Source of the DNA: Mesorhabditis belari
Taxonomy: Eukaryota; Nematoda; Chromadorea; Rhabditida; Rhabditidae
Assembly: GCA_958450365.1 (NCBI GenBank)
Contig: CAUEEP010000743.1
Span: forward strand, 2,782,001 to 2,846,000
Direction: 5' to 3'
Length of the DNA: 64,000 bases
Shown here: positions 1-17,045 of the stretch, one piece after another
Position numbering within the stretch: the first letter of the stretch is position 1
Layout of the letters: every line of letters begins with the position of its first letter
Made by a program: the position numbers and the translations under genes
The notes under the pieces: generated by a model
What the model was told of the DNA's origin: nothing
The model's database searches: none
The model's input: only the letters and a program-made list of their open reading frames with translations

Positions 1-2645
1 ATATTGCTAAATCGTTGGCTATACAAACCAAGTTCGATTCCAGTTTTGGTGACTCTCGACCCTTTTGTTCTTGTTTGCGCTTTTGTTGCTTTTCTTTCAG
101 TATCTTCTCCATAAAAAGGCGAGCCTAAACCGCCAAAATAATACCCAAAAGTAAATAGTTTTCCTACCTTTTCTTTTCTCTCCAACTGAATATCATTTTG
201 GAGTATGGGCGGTAGGGGTGCGGGTGGAATCACTATTTTCTAGAACAAATACAATTTAAAACAACGCAATCAAAAAAGCTTACGCTATTTGTTGTTGTAG
301 GTTCATTATCACTGTTCTGTGAAGTTGTAGGAGAATCGCTGAATTTTTCGTAGTCAATTCTAATTTTAACTAAACTTACAACTTTCTCGGAGTAAACCTC
401 AACGAAACAGAGGAAAACTCTGCCGCTTGTGATGCACTTTGCTTCTAAACATACTGTGAAGATAAAACCACTAAGAAAGTTTACCGTTGTTGCAATTGGG
501 TCAATTATTTGGATTGGAACTGAGGCATAAACACGCGGAGCATCCTTAACAATTAATTAATTGGACTATTCAACTGCAAGATTATAGTTAAAAAATAATC
601 ACCTGTAATCGTCTCCTTTGTTTGCGATTAAGAGACGGTGGGGGAGCTGATGTTTCTATTTCATTCATCAAGTTGTTCATAGCATCCTCAAAAAGAGGTT
701 ATTCAAAAAAATAACTAAATAAACATACTTGAATGCTAGTAGAGACCATATCCGTCTTCACAAGCCCGATCTAAATTAAAACAGATATTAAAACATATTC
801 TGAAAAAAGTACTTCGATCGCAGGTGGATAAATGCCGAAACTTCGCTGGAAAGCCTGCACCTATAAATAAAAAAATTGTAAATAAACAAAAAAAATTGCA
901 TCTTTCTACCTTTTGCTGATAGTAAGAATGAAACGGTGAATCCGAAGTAAGAAATTTCAAAGTTTTGAAATTGGCATCAGAACTGATATGTTGCTCTAAA
1001 ACAGCATTTGGCTTAAGCAATAGCAACTATCAAACCTCTCAAAAGCTTTTCTCCTTCAGCCCCGTGTTTTGCTACATATTGAGCCCAGTTGTCGATAAGT
1101 TGCATAACATCGGGTGATGGCGTAACGATTTGTGCTGGATGAGAAATCGGACAAGGGCACGAATAAAACCAACTCCACCTAAGAGTTTTCACCAGTTAAC
1201 TTTTCTAGGATATTTAAATTCTACCATTTCTGAAATTCCACATCAGGAGCTGCTTGTTGGAGGTCGCCATGTTCTTCTTTAATCAATGTTGGAGAGCGTC
1301 TAACCTCTGGCGATGCTTCGCTCTCTTCTTTATGCCCTTTCAAGCCGGCTAAGCTTTTAAATAAGGAGGTGTACATATTATTTGACTAAACATTAATTAT
1401 TTATTTTATTGCCTTTGCAAATTACTTTATCCATCTCATACTCAAATGCGTCAATCTCGTCATTGGATTTTCTCGTTGGCTTCTTATGGGGATGATTCAA
1501 ATGTTTACTAAAATAAATTTTTAAAAAAAATGACTTCTAAACTTACGATTTATTTTCAGGAGATTTATTCATTGAAGCCATTAGAAGTGGGTGAAGCTCA
1601 TAATCTGATTCAGATCCAGAGTCATCTAAAGCAAAGTTTTTTAAACTTATCAAATTGAATATACACCTGAAGTTGATGGTTCAGCCTTGATATGTGCATT
1701 ATTTGAACTTGATTTAGTCGAATTCTAAAATTAACCAAATACCTAATGCTTTAGGGAAAAACACTCACCTTATTGCTAGCCTTTTTCTTGAGCTTTTTTT
1801 GCTTCTCAAAATCGGGCACCGTGTACTTTTTTTCGCGAATCATTTTCATCATATATTTGTAGTAGGGATTGAGACCATCGTCGAATTCCAAAAATCCGAA
1901 CTAAAATTCAAGTTGATCGTTTAGAAAAAAGAAAATGGGTACTTGTTCAAGGTTGTTTCTCTGCTTTGCTTTGATGACAATTTCCATTTGAACTCCTTTT
2001 TCAACCACAAATCCCGCGGTCCGAAGAATTATGTGGTTCAATTTTTGATTTGGTGGCTAAAAAGTTTACTGTATTTTTAAAGAATCCATAAAAACGTACA
2101 CATTGCAAACCCATGGGTAGTTTTACACCCTCTGGGGTTTCAAAGGGCTCCGTCTCACTGTCACTTCCACTATCGTCAACCTCTTCAATAACTTCCTCTT
2201 TCTTCGGTTCTATCGCTTGATTGTCATAACTGAAGGCAACTTCCGCACGTTTCTTGTCGCTTCTATTTTCATCAACCAACGGATCTAATTTTTAAAATGA
2301 AAAGGCGATTGTGTTGCAAAAACAAACTCATTTCTCTGTATCGTTCCGCTTCACACATCTCCTCTTCCATCGCTTCAGAAGGGCACTCGGGAGAGCCAGG
2401 ATAAGGATCTTTGTGCACATCGGTGATTGAATGAAGCAACATTCTAACGTCATACCCAAAATTTTTAATGTATACCTAATTCTGTTGCTACAAAACCCCA
2501 ACCTGTCAGTTCGAATGTCGGTGTCAAGCCAATTACAAAGGTGCCGCTCTTCTGCTATTCGTTGAAAATGCTCATCTTTGGAGTAGATTTTCGAACCATA
2601 TCCAAAAACACAAAGCTCGTCGTCGTTATTTTGTTCGTGCGTCAT
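1..2645 (-). CDS. swp-1: SWAP/SFSWAP-like splicing regulator (two SURP domains), 3' end outside window
   Basis: Homologue of suppressor-of-white-apricot, a nuclear RNA-binding regulator of alternative splicing. The start is the ATG at 2645-2643, followed by the family N-terminal motif [12 protein letters not shown]. The next exon has the signature [16 protein letters not shown]. The first SURP domain covers roughly 1830-2120 on the minus strand ([15 protein letters not shown], then [17 protein letters not shown]). The second lies near 940-1110 ([20 protein letters not shown], then [10 protein letters not shown]). Further exons can be read at about 601-695 and 60-115 ([17 protein letters not shown], a basic C-terminal region). 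No stop is reached before position 1, so the gene is partial. Short introns separate all parts. It is divergent from ogt-1. Identity is firm; exon ends in the last 900 bases are uncertain. Confidence 0.9.
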
Positions 2646-3644
2646 AGCATCTCCTAAAATTAAATATCAACTTTCTATTTCGAAAATAAGAAAATACAAA
2701 GTGTTAAAACGAGCAAAAATGATCCATTGGTTTTAATTGGCCTTACCACCGTAGGTGCCTGGTTTGAAACGATCTTATCGCAAACAATTTTGGCCATTGT
2801 TTACGGGATTGGGACAAATGCGACCTTTTTTTGCGCACCCCGACATTTTTCCGCACCTTGCCCATTAGCGCACCTTTTTTCGCATTTTAAAAAAGCTCTA
2901 AAAAGCTAATATTAACCAATTTCTATTCCAAATGTTGTTTTTCTAGGTAATTTGAGGGTGTCGAATTCAAAGTTTGACATAACAGAGCGTGTGGAACCAA
3001 TTTGAAAGACAAAACGGCTAGATCAAATTACGGAAAATTGTCGATTTTTCTCTTTGTATAACTCCGTCCGTTCGCTTCCACAAGCTCTGATATGTCAAAA
3101 TTTCGATTCTACGCCCTAAAATTACCTAGAAAAACAACTTTTGGAATAGAAATTGGTTAATATTAGCTTTTTAGAGCTTTTTTAAAACGCGAAAAAAGGT
3201 GCCCTAATGGGCAAGGTGCGGAAAAAAGGTGCGCAAAAAAAAGGTCGCATTTGTCCCACTCCCTTGTTTACATCAAATTTATGTAAAAGATCAAATCTGG
3301 GATTTTCAAATTATTATTCGCGACTGAGAGAACGGAGCAATACACGTAACGTTGTTCTGCAAATTAGTGAAGACGTTGGCAAAACGCCCATGCCGAGACG
3401 AGAGAACTGTTACTTATTGGCTCTCCGAAATCCCCCTCCCGCCCCGGTCTGATTCTATCCTCATAATAAGAGGCCTCATATTTCGGGTCGACAGACAACT
3501 TTTTCGAATCGATATCCACCAATGTCAAAATATTTTTTTGTTCTTTTTTTTGAGTTTAGATTCTACAAGGTACACAAAGTTTTTGTAAATGCTAATCTTC
3601 AGGCGAATGTAAAAAGAGTTAACATCATTTTCTCGAAAACGACT
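2646..3644. other. Divergent intergenic region between swp-1 and ogt-1
   Basis: No gene recognised. Nearly half is a foldback element (2805-3263). The remaining flanks, 2646-2804 and 3264-3644, must hold the promoters of both divergent genes. The open frames here are short and lack any family motif. An additional upstream ogt-1 exon in 3270-3640 cannot be excluded. Confidence 0.6.
2805..3263. mobile_element. Long-inverted-repeat (foldback) MITE with 8-bp target duplication
   Basis: The left end GGGATTGGGACAAATGCGAC pairs with the right end GTCGCATTTGTCCCACTCCC. Pairing continues inward over most of the 459 bp (for example TTAATATTAGCTTTTTAGAG on the right arm against its complement on the left). 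The element is flanked by identical 8-bp repeats TTGTTTAC at 2797-2804 and 3264-3271. An 8-bp duplication fits the hAT superfamily. No transposase is encoded. The same termini recur at 32701-32740. Confidence 0.88.
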
Positions 3645-9460
<5,816 letters not shown>

Positions 9461-10399
9461 ATTGGTACATTACATTCGGAAGTGATTTTGTCGATAATCA
9501 ACTGTGTTTGCTTTTAATTTTGATTCCATGATTACACTTTCTTTTCAAGTTGTTGTTCTTCTGGTTTGCTAATGAAATACCAAAAGACATTTGTGAGTTA
9601 CTAGTAGACCTCGAAAAATTATATCTCTTATGCTAACCAGTGAATTTTTTTTCATTTTCATTAGTGATATCATATCTTGTGTTATTGATCGGCTAGTATA
9701 ACTTGATTTGTTTTTATATTACCCAGTTTTGAAATTCGATTTTACGTCTTGCCTGTGGCTTTTAAAAACCTTCGAAAAAATACCTACCAAAACCCCAAAT
9801 TTACTGTTTTAGATGAAGCTCTAAAAATCCACAATCTCAGTCAGATTTACCGTTATAATCCATTTGTTTGGTTTCATTTTATGAGTTTTACACCACTATC
9901 ATAATTAGATTTTCTGGATTTTATTACAATGACATCAAATAAAACGATCTTGAAAATGCTTTTCACAGCACTGTTGAACTGAAATACAAGTGCGTTCACT
10001 AACCTTGTCTCTCCTCTAAAATTAACCACACCTTCTTTAACGCTTTTTAAAACATTGTAAAAGCAATTGGATCTCTGCTTGAGGCAATTCGAAAAACGGA
10101 AAGAGAAGAGTGACTTTGTGTTGAACCTAAGCTCACCATATACTCTGTTTGTGGTCCTTCTTCTCAATCGGACCTTCTCGACAAATAGCGAAATGTTTGT
10201 GCGGCGGCGCCCCGTGCCAATTTCCCCGAGCGGTGAGAGTGACCGGCCCCTATAGGTGACCCCTCTGACCCTCTTTTTTCCCGTCAAACTCACCAAACAC
10301 TACTCTAAATGAACTGAAATGAAGATATTGATGATTTTCTCCTTCCTCAAATTTTGTTTAATTTATTTTGCTTGATACGTAAGCAATATTTCAGGAAAA
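9461..10399 (+). other. Intergenic region, ogt-1 3' end to PDI start
   Basis: Carries the ogt-1 3' UTR and the PDI promoter. A GC-rich patch at about 10200-10265 stands out from the AT-rich surroundings and may be core promoter. A 140-codon minus-strand reading frame (9874-10296) has no recognisable motif and looks fortuitous. Nothing else seen. Confidence 0.5.
10389..10394 (+). promoter_or_regulatory. Probable spliced-leader acceptor of the PDI gene
   Basis: TTTCAG lies five bases before the start codon at 10400, with no upstream exon needed. In nematodes this arrangement usually marks a trans-splice acceptor. It supports the chosen start. Confidence 0.5.
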
Positions 10400-13298
10400 A
10401 TGCGACTTTTACTAGCCGGAGTTCTATTATTTTCGGTAGGAATCGTGCGAAGTGAAGAAGCAGCCGAGAAGGAGGGGGAACCGTCTGACGTGAGCAAAAT
10501 AAATGATTAGATTAACTTAAAATCACAAATGGCATAGCCGAAAACTTGCATTTGAGGCAATGCGCAAATTCGAGTTCGATTTCATTTCGGACACAATTTG
10601 AAATGTAATACTTTGTAAGATTTAAGCAACTCATTTTATCACGAGCAAACGAAAACTTCTAAAACTTCTTCTTCTATACCAAAATTCTCGTTTTAGTCCG
10701 AAGTTTTGACTGAGGCGAATTTCGACAAATTCATTGTTGACAATGAGCTCGTCCTTGTCAAGTTTTATGCCCCATGGTGCGGTCATTGCAAAAAGATGGC
10801 ACCCGATTTTGAAAGAGCCGCGAAACAACTAAAGGTACTAGAAACTAGTAATTCTCTAATTCAAACGAACATTCAGGAAACGACAAACATTCGACTTGGC
10901 AAAGTTGATGCCACCGAACATAAAAGCCTTGGTCAAACCTACGGAGTTGAGGGCTATCCAACGCTGATGATTTTCCGAAATGGAAAACGAACTCCATACA
11001 AGGGACCACGTGATGCTGCTGGTTCATTTTCAATTCCAAAAATAAAATGAAACTTTTTTTTTCTTCTAGGAATTGTCAACTTTATGAACAAGCTCTCGGC
11101 GCCGGCTGCTCAAAAATTGGACACTTTAAAGGATGTCGAGAAATTTATGAACAAAGTAAACACAATTATTACCAATTGACAATTACAATTTGAAAGTTTA
11201 TTTTTTCAGATGGACACAACGGTTATTGGATTTTTCAACAAAGAAACTGAGGCCAGCATTTTCGTTGAGACCGCTGAAAAGCTTCGTGATGTATGTAAAG
11301 AGAAAATCGTGCCTAATCAAATTGGAAACAATCTCTAGATCTTTCAACTTGCTTACACAACGAATGCCGATCTTTTCAAGAAATACGATGCAAAGAATGG
11401 TGATATCATCATCTTCTATCCATCAGTTTTCCAGTCAAAGTTTGAACCAAAGAGTCGAACTTTCAATAAGGTAGAAAAGCTTGAGAATAAGCTTTATAAA
11501 ATCCGTAATCCCAGCCGGAATCAACCGTTGAAGAGATCGTCACTTTCATCAAGGATCACTCTAGCCCACTTGTCGGAAAGCTAACAAAACAGAATCATGC
11601 TACAAGGTTTAAAAATCAATTTACTCTCTAAAATCTTTTCAAAATCAATTTCAGATACACAAAACTCCCATTGGTTGTCGTTTACTATAACGCTGATTTC
11701 TCGACTCAATACAGAGAAGGAAGCGAGTTTTGGAGACAAAAAGTGCTTGCTGTTGCCAATAAGGTTCAGCGATTGTTATCGAATTCTCAAAAAAAACATT
11801 TTTTCAGTATCAAAAAGATAACTACAACTTTGCGGTTGCTGATGAAGATGAATTCGTGCAAGAACTGGGACAGGTTACGAAAGCAAAGAAACTTTTAAAA
11901 CTCGAGTTTCAGGTGGGATTAGGCGATTCAGGCTTGGAGCACAATGTGGTTGCTTTTGGTTATGATGGAAAGAAATATCCAATGCTTTCTCAAGATTTTG
12001 ATGATGAATTCGATCAAAACCTTGAGAATTTTATGAAGAAACTCAGTCAAGGTTGAAATAAAAAAAATAAAACTTGATTAGAACAATGAAAAAACTTTAG
12101 GCAATGTGAAACCATACGTGAAAACTCAACCAATTCCAAAAAATGATAAGGGTGATGTGAAGACTTTGGTTGGAGCCAACTTTAACAAGGTTTTCTTTAA
12201 ATGAAAGGAATGAGGTGCTAATTGATTTTTTAGGTGATTGATGGAACGAAAGATGCTCTCATTGAGTTCTATGCGCCTTGGTGTGGACACTGCAAGGTGA
12301 AAGAAAAAAAAAGATATTGAGAGACTTGAAAGTTTTTAGACATTTGAGCCAAAATATGCGGAACTTGCAAAGTCTTTGAAGAGCTCGGAGCCAAATTTGG
12401 TTCTCGCTAAGATGGACGCCACAGCCAACGATCCACCGGCTGATTTTGAAGTCAAGGGTTTCCCAACGATTTACTTCTTGCCAGCTGGTGAAAAGGTTAG
12501 TGCAGTTTTGATTTAACACGTTGACGACAATGGCATTTTTGCACAAACAATCGCATGGGACAACGTTGTTTTTTTTCGACAAAAAATGTCACCTGAAATT
12601 GTCACCTAAAAAATTAAAATTTTAATAATCAACGGTTAAATCGACATTTTCCGGGACCAAGTCGAATATAGATACTACCCTACTTGCTTATTTAATATTC
12701 ATCATCAGCAAACATAAATATGAACAAAAAAAATCAATTTTGGTACTGTCACCTGACATCAGGTGACAATGTCCCAGGCGAACGAATATGTGTCAGACAG
12801 CATCAGGTGACAATGTCGTCAACGTGTTAACGATGTCTAAAACGTGTCTCAAATTTCTTAGCTGCCCTAAACGACCAACGATTGTGTTTGGCTGGGCAGC
12901 TACGCGCAGAAAGCAAGAGCATATTTTAGAATTTTAAAATTGTTGTATCGAGAGTTGACTGTATTAAAAAAGATGAGATCGATTCGCTTCAAAGCTTTAT
13001 TTTAAGCTTTGAACATATAAGCTTTATTTACTTATACCAGTCTATCAATTTAGCTGTGAGCATGACACTATCAGCTTAAAACTTTAATTACTTTAATTGC
13101 TTATCGTAATCTGATTGGTAAATGGCTTTACTTCTTAAAGTATTCTTAAAGTGTACAATAGTACAAAAATAGTTCAGTCAATCTTGAACTCGAAATTTTC
13201 AGAATCCCGTCCCATATTCGGGAAATCGAGACTTGACCGATTTGAAGAAATTCATGGCTAAGCATGCGAAGAAATCGTTTAAAAAGGAAGAATTGTAG
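10400..13298 (+). CDS. ERp72/PDIA4-like protein disulfide isomerase lacking one thioredoxin domain
   Basis: ER-lumen thiol oxidoreductase that forms and rearranges disulfides. Exon 1 (10400-10489) encodes the signal peptide [20 protein letters not shown]. The a domain has [14 protein letters not shown] (about 10760-10800) followed by [13 protein letters not shown]. The b and b' domains carry ERp72-type stretches such as [20 protein letters not shown] and [18 protein letters not shown]. The a' domain has [11 protein letters not shown] (about 12260), an intron, then [20 protein letters not shown]. The C-terminus KKEEL is the ER-retention type found in ERp72. Family members in mammals and C. elegans (C14B9.2) have three CGHC domains; here only two are present. 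The 206-bp intron after exon 1 is too small to hide the missing a0 domain. A piggyBac-like MITE sits in the last long intron. Could be described as ERp57-like by domain count, but the sequence is ERp72-like. Confidence 0.92.
12513..12830. mobile_element. piggyBac-like MITE with TTAA ends in a PDI intron
   Basis: Begins TTAACACGTTGACGACAATG and ends with its near-exact complement CATTGTCGTCAACGTGTTAA (one mismatch). TTAA is at each outer edge, the target preference of piggyBac transposons. Internal copies of CAGGTGACAATG and TGTCACCTGA occur in both orientations near the ends. It is about 318 bp with no coding potential. Confidence 0.85.
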
Positions 13299-13964
13299 AT
13301 CTCTTAAATCCTTTTTTTCCAATTTGCTTCCCTCTTTTACTTGCATTTACGGTTTCCGATTTTTGTGATACAATCAGGAATTTCACTTACCTTCTTCTTC
13401 TTCTTCCCTTTTTCCCCCTTTCACTTTTCTCACGTATCAATTGCTCACCATCATATCACCAGCATAGGCCTTCATCATAGGTAAAACAAATCTCAAATTC
13501 TATTCTTCGTTTTGCAACTTTTATTTATTTTTACAGGATTTGATAAATTATTTTTACAAATGTTTATATGGTTTTCAAGTAAAAGACAAATAAAAGCACA
13601 GATTTAATGGTGAAAGCTCTAGAGCTCTAGAGCTATAGCTCTAAAGCATATAAGATTTAAAAGCTTACAGTTAAAGACGAAACTCTGATAAGAATCGATG
13701 AAATGTGTGAGAGTGGCTCAACGCGGAATGGATCTCCTCTGGAGGTGAGGGTTCTCCCTCCTCCTCTCTAAATCTAGAGAGAAACAAGTCGATCAACGAG
13801 ATCTGGGTCATCTCTTCTTTTCCCTCACTTCATTCTTCAATTCATTCACTCATTTCTCTCCACTTCGACATTCACTTTTTCACCACTCACCTCATTCAGA
13901 TCTCATTTAAATCACCCACTTTTTTTCCTCCTAAACTTGCTCTGAACTTTGTTTCAGAAAAAAA
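13299..13964 (+). other. Intergenic region, PDI to EF-hand gene
   Basis: Holds the PDI 3' UTR (AATAAA near 13588) and the promoter of the EF-hand gene. A short AGCTCTAG-rich palindromic patch lies at 13616-13648, and a CT-rich tract occupies about 13800-13930. TTTCAG at 13952-13957, eight bases before the ATG, is a likely trans-splice acceptor. Confidence 0.5.
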
Positions 13965-16864
13965 ATGCGCCTTTATTGGCTTTCCCTTCTTCCAATTGGC
14001 TTTGCATTTCCGATTATTGGTCGATCAAAAGGTATTTAATAGCTTTATTCAATTCGTTATTGATTTTAAGAGGAAAGTAATCGAAAACTCGAAGGAACTG
14101 AGAATTCAGTTGATCTCAATGGTGATGGAGAGCTCAGCTTGCCGGAAGTAATTTGACAAAGATTTCTCGCCGATTTAAAGATTTAAAGGTACAATATGCG
14201 GCTTTTGTTCACCATGGTCTCAGCGGATCGGTTGTACAAGATATGTTTAAACAGGTAGGCAAACGAAAGCTGAGTCATCGATTAATCCCTTCAGGTGGAT
14301 CACAATCACAACAAGTACCTCGACTCAAAAGAATTCAACGAGATTCGACCACTTGTTTTAATGAAAGCTGAAAACGCGGCCGCTCATTATCTAGAAGTAA
14401 ATAGATTTGAGAAAAGTAGATCGAGAAAAGTAGATCGAAAAAAAGAGTTGTAATTTATAGAGTGTTGATAGAAATCATAACTCGAGGCTTTCACTGAAAG
14501 AAGCTCAAGCGTACATCTTGAAAGAATACTGCATTGGAGCAAGGTTAGGCCTTTGATGGTGCTTTTTATATTCAGTTGACTTTACTTTTCCGTTTTCAGA
14601 GACGTTGAACGAGTGTGGAAACTGGTCGAAGCAGACACAAAAGCCGAAATGGACGCGTCAATTTTCTCAAAGTTGCGGAGAAGAATTCGCGGAATGAGCA
14701 TCCGCTTGGCACGACAAATCATGAAGGCACGGTTCACCATTTGTCGGCGGTAGCTACTTTGCGCAACTCGCGACTTCTTCTAAGTGCGCCAATCTTTATG
14801 CTTTTGGTGTCATTTTTTTGCACTTGTTTAGATCTACAAAATGATGTCAAAATCATAAAGATTCACTCATTTAGAAGAAAGTTATGACGAGTTTCGCAAA
14901 GTAGCCACCATTTCCCTCAATCTCATCCGATTCACTTTTAGACGGCCGATCTTAACACCGATGGACACATTTCTCGAGATGAGGCGCAAGCTATCGCTTT
15001 TGAGCAAGTTCGAAAAACTCTTTTGACTTATTAGATAAAGAATTTAAGGAAGGAATAGGCGCTGGAGACGTTAACGAGATTTTTTTCTCTGTTGATGACA
15101 ATGGCGATGATCAGCTTAATGCACCGGAGTTTGCCGATTTTGAGCGAATCGTGAGAGCAAGAGCGGTGGCTACGAGTGAGAAAGCCCTCAAAGTATGGTT
15201 ATATCTTTAAAAATCAAAAGCAAAACTTTCATTTAGATGATAGATGTCGACAATTCGGGAACTGTCACTTTCAATGAGGCCAAACAGATCGCTTTTGAGC
15301 ACTACGGCTTTAACAATCATGTAACTTATGGAAAATCTCTTAAATATTCAAAATTTTTTTTAGATTCTTTCACAATTCTTTGCGCAAGCTGATGAGAATG
15401 AAGATGGACAATTGGACGCGGTTGAATTTGCCGGTTTTCGTACAGTGATCCGTGCGAGAGCTGTCTTGAATGCTATTGAAGTGCTAAAAGTGCGTTTGTC
15501 CAAAAAAAAAAGACTTTAGTTTTATACAAAATGTATTCAGGCAGCAGATCAAGATGAAGATGGATTCATTTCGCGGTTGGAAGCTGAGGCAAAGACAAAA
15601 TCTGAGGACGATCTCGAACCATCAGCGACAAGCTCTCTCTTCACAATCGCTGATCAGGTTTTTAGCTCAATAGCTGAATAGTTTTTGGTTAGAAAATAAG
15701 AACAAAATTTGATTAAATTTGATTTTGATTTCAGAATAAATCGGGAAAATTGGACAAAGTCGAGCTAGCCGATTTCCTTCGTTTAGTGCGACTCTCGGCG
15801 ATTAAGCTGGCCACCGATCATTTCAAGGTTCAATAGATAAACAAACCTATAAATGAATGAGATATTTAGGAATTTGACAACAATCAAGACAATTTGGTCA
15901 CCATCGATGAATTGGCTCACCTTATTACAACAAAATATCGGTAAGGAATAGTTTTGGGGAAGAGAAATGAATGGGTTTAGGCTTTCTCGTGAAGTGGCTG
16001 CTTTACTTTTCAAGAAAGTTGACATTGATGATGATGGATCGTTGAGTTCGGGAGAGATTGTTGACTTTAGGTTTTGAAATGAATGAGGAGTTTCTTAAAT
16101 TGTTAATATTTCAGGCACGAAGTACGAAAGTATGTTTCCGAACATGGAGAGGTGTTTAAGTGTCTTTTTGAATATCTTTTGATTCATTTTTAGGACTTAT
16201 CGACAAGTGATTCAACCACAGCTCTAAGTCCAACGTTAATCGATATCAAGTAATATATTCAGTAATAAGCATACCGTAAATACTGTAATAGTACCCCACC
16301 CCCATAATGACGGTGCGGAGTGTTGCGTAGTCTAGCTTTAAACGAGTTTTTCTCGACACTGGTTTATGCTACAATAGCAATATAATTATCAAAAAATAGC
16401 CCTGAATTTCAGCTATTTTTTGATACGAAAGACGCATTTTTTGAAAGTACGGGCGCTTTGAAAAAAATGAAATACTAAAAAACTTTTGCGACTACGCGAC
16501 TGTACGAAGGCGGTGGGGTACTACTACAGTACTTACGGTAGCTTTTAAAATGAGATTGCTGTAAAAAGACGAATATTTACAGATCAACATTAGCGCTTGA
16601 AAACGTGACTCCAACGCTGGCTCATTTGTCCGATAAAAGCTTTGGTTTGTTTTAAACGTTTAAAATATTCAATGTTTTTTTAGGTGGAGAAGAAATAATC
16701 GAATACGTTGAGTCGGAAGATGGAAATCCGGTGAGAAAGCATAATTTTAGCAAAAAGGGAAAAATTAGATTGACGAGACAATCGAATATGTCGAAGAGAA
16801 TGAGGAAAATGGAGAAGATGGTGAAGAAGAAGAACCGAAGTCGACCAAAAAGAGAACCAATTGA
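13965..16864 (+). CDS. Secreted multi-EF-hand calcium-binding protein
   Basis: Starts with a signal peptide (MRLYWLSLLPIGFAFPI). It then carries about eleven canonical EF-hand loops, including DLNGDGELSLPE, DHNHNKYLDSKE, DRNHNSRLSLKE, DLNTDGHISRDE, DDNGDDQLNAPE, DVDNSGTVTFNE, DENEDGQLDAVE, DQDEDGFISRLE, DQNKSGKLDKVE and DIDDDGSLSSGE. It ends in a Ser/Thr-rich spacer and an acidic tail rich in Glu, then KSTKKRTN and TGA at 16862-16864. Several hands are bounded by introns falling directly after a Lys that precedes the loop, which suggests growth by exon duplication. One of these introns (after 14726) needs a GC donor. It is probably a lumenal or extracellular calcium buffer or matrix protein, but I do not recognise a specific orthologue. 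Two inverted-repeat elements lie in its introns. It converges on ACMSD. Confidence 0.88.
14749..14909. repeat. Foldback repeat in an EF-hand gene intron
   Basis: GGTAGCTACTTTGCGCAACT at the left is inverted in CGAGTTTCGCAAAGTAGCCACC at the right. Pairing extends inward through CTTCTTCTAAGTG and CACTCATTTAGAAG, with small mismatches. It fills most of the intron that has a GC donor. Confidence 0.75.
16272..16540. mobile_element. 269-bp MITE, copy 1 (TACCGTAAATACTG ends)
   Basis: Terminal inverted repeats begin TACCGTAAATACTGTAATAG and end in the complement. It lies within the EF-hand gene intron that begins near 16251. It is nearly identical, and exactly equal in length, to 24923-25191. A Tc1/mariner-type TA target is possible because each end begins or ends with TA. 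Non-coding. Confidence 0.9.
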
Positions 16865-17019
16865 GAATCGGAAAAGAAAAAGGTTCTTGATAGTTGACCT
16901 GAAAAAAAAAAAACACAAAAGTTTTAGGCTTTCGCTGGAGAGTTTTCCGAAAATTTCCAAAGCTTTAACGTCATTTTTGCTTTTACATTTATAACATTTA
17001 CATATAAATTTAGAAGTTT

Positions 17020-17025
17020 AATAAA
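17020..17025 (+). terminator. Poly(A) signal of the EF-hand gene
   Basis: AATAAA about 155 bases after the stop codon and 20 bases before the convergent ACMSD stop codon. The 3' UTRs of the two convergent genes therefore probably overlap. Confidence 0.45.
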
Positions 17026-17045
17026 GTTTTCTACTTTTGCATCAC

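Noticed and set aside
27..55. AAGTTCGATTCCAG near the left edge, B-box-like
   Set aside because: Lies in an open frame continuous with the swp-1 C-terminal region, and any 5' half would be outside the window.
9874..10296. 140-codon minus-strand open frame
   Set aside because: No motif, mixed composition, lies over the PDI promoter region, and a plus-strand frame overlaps it equally well.
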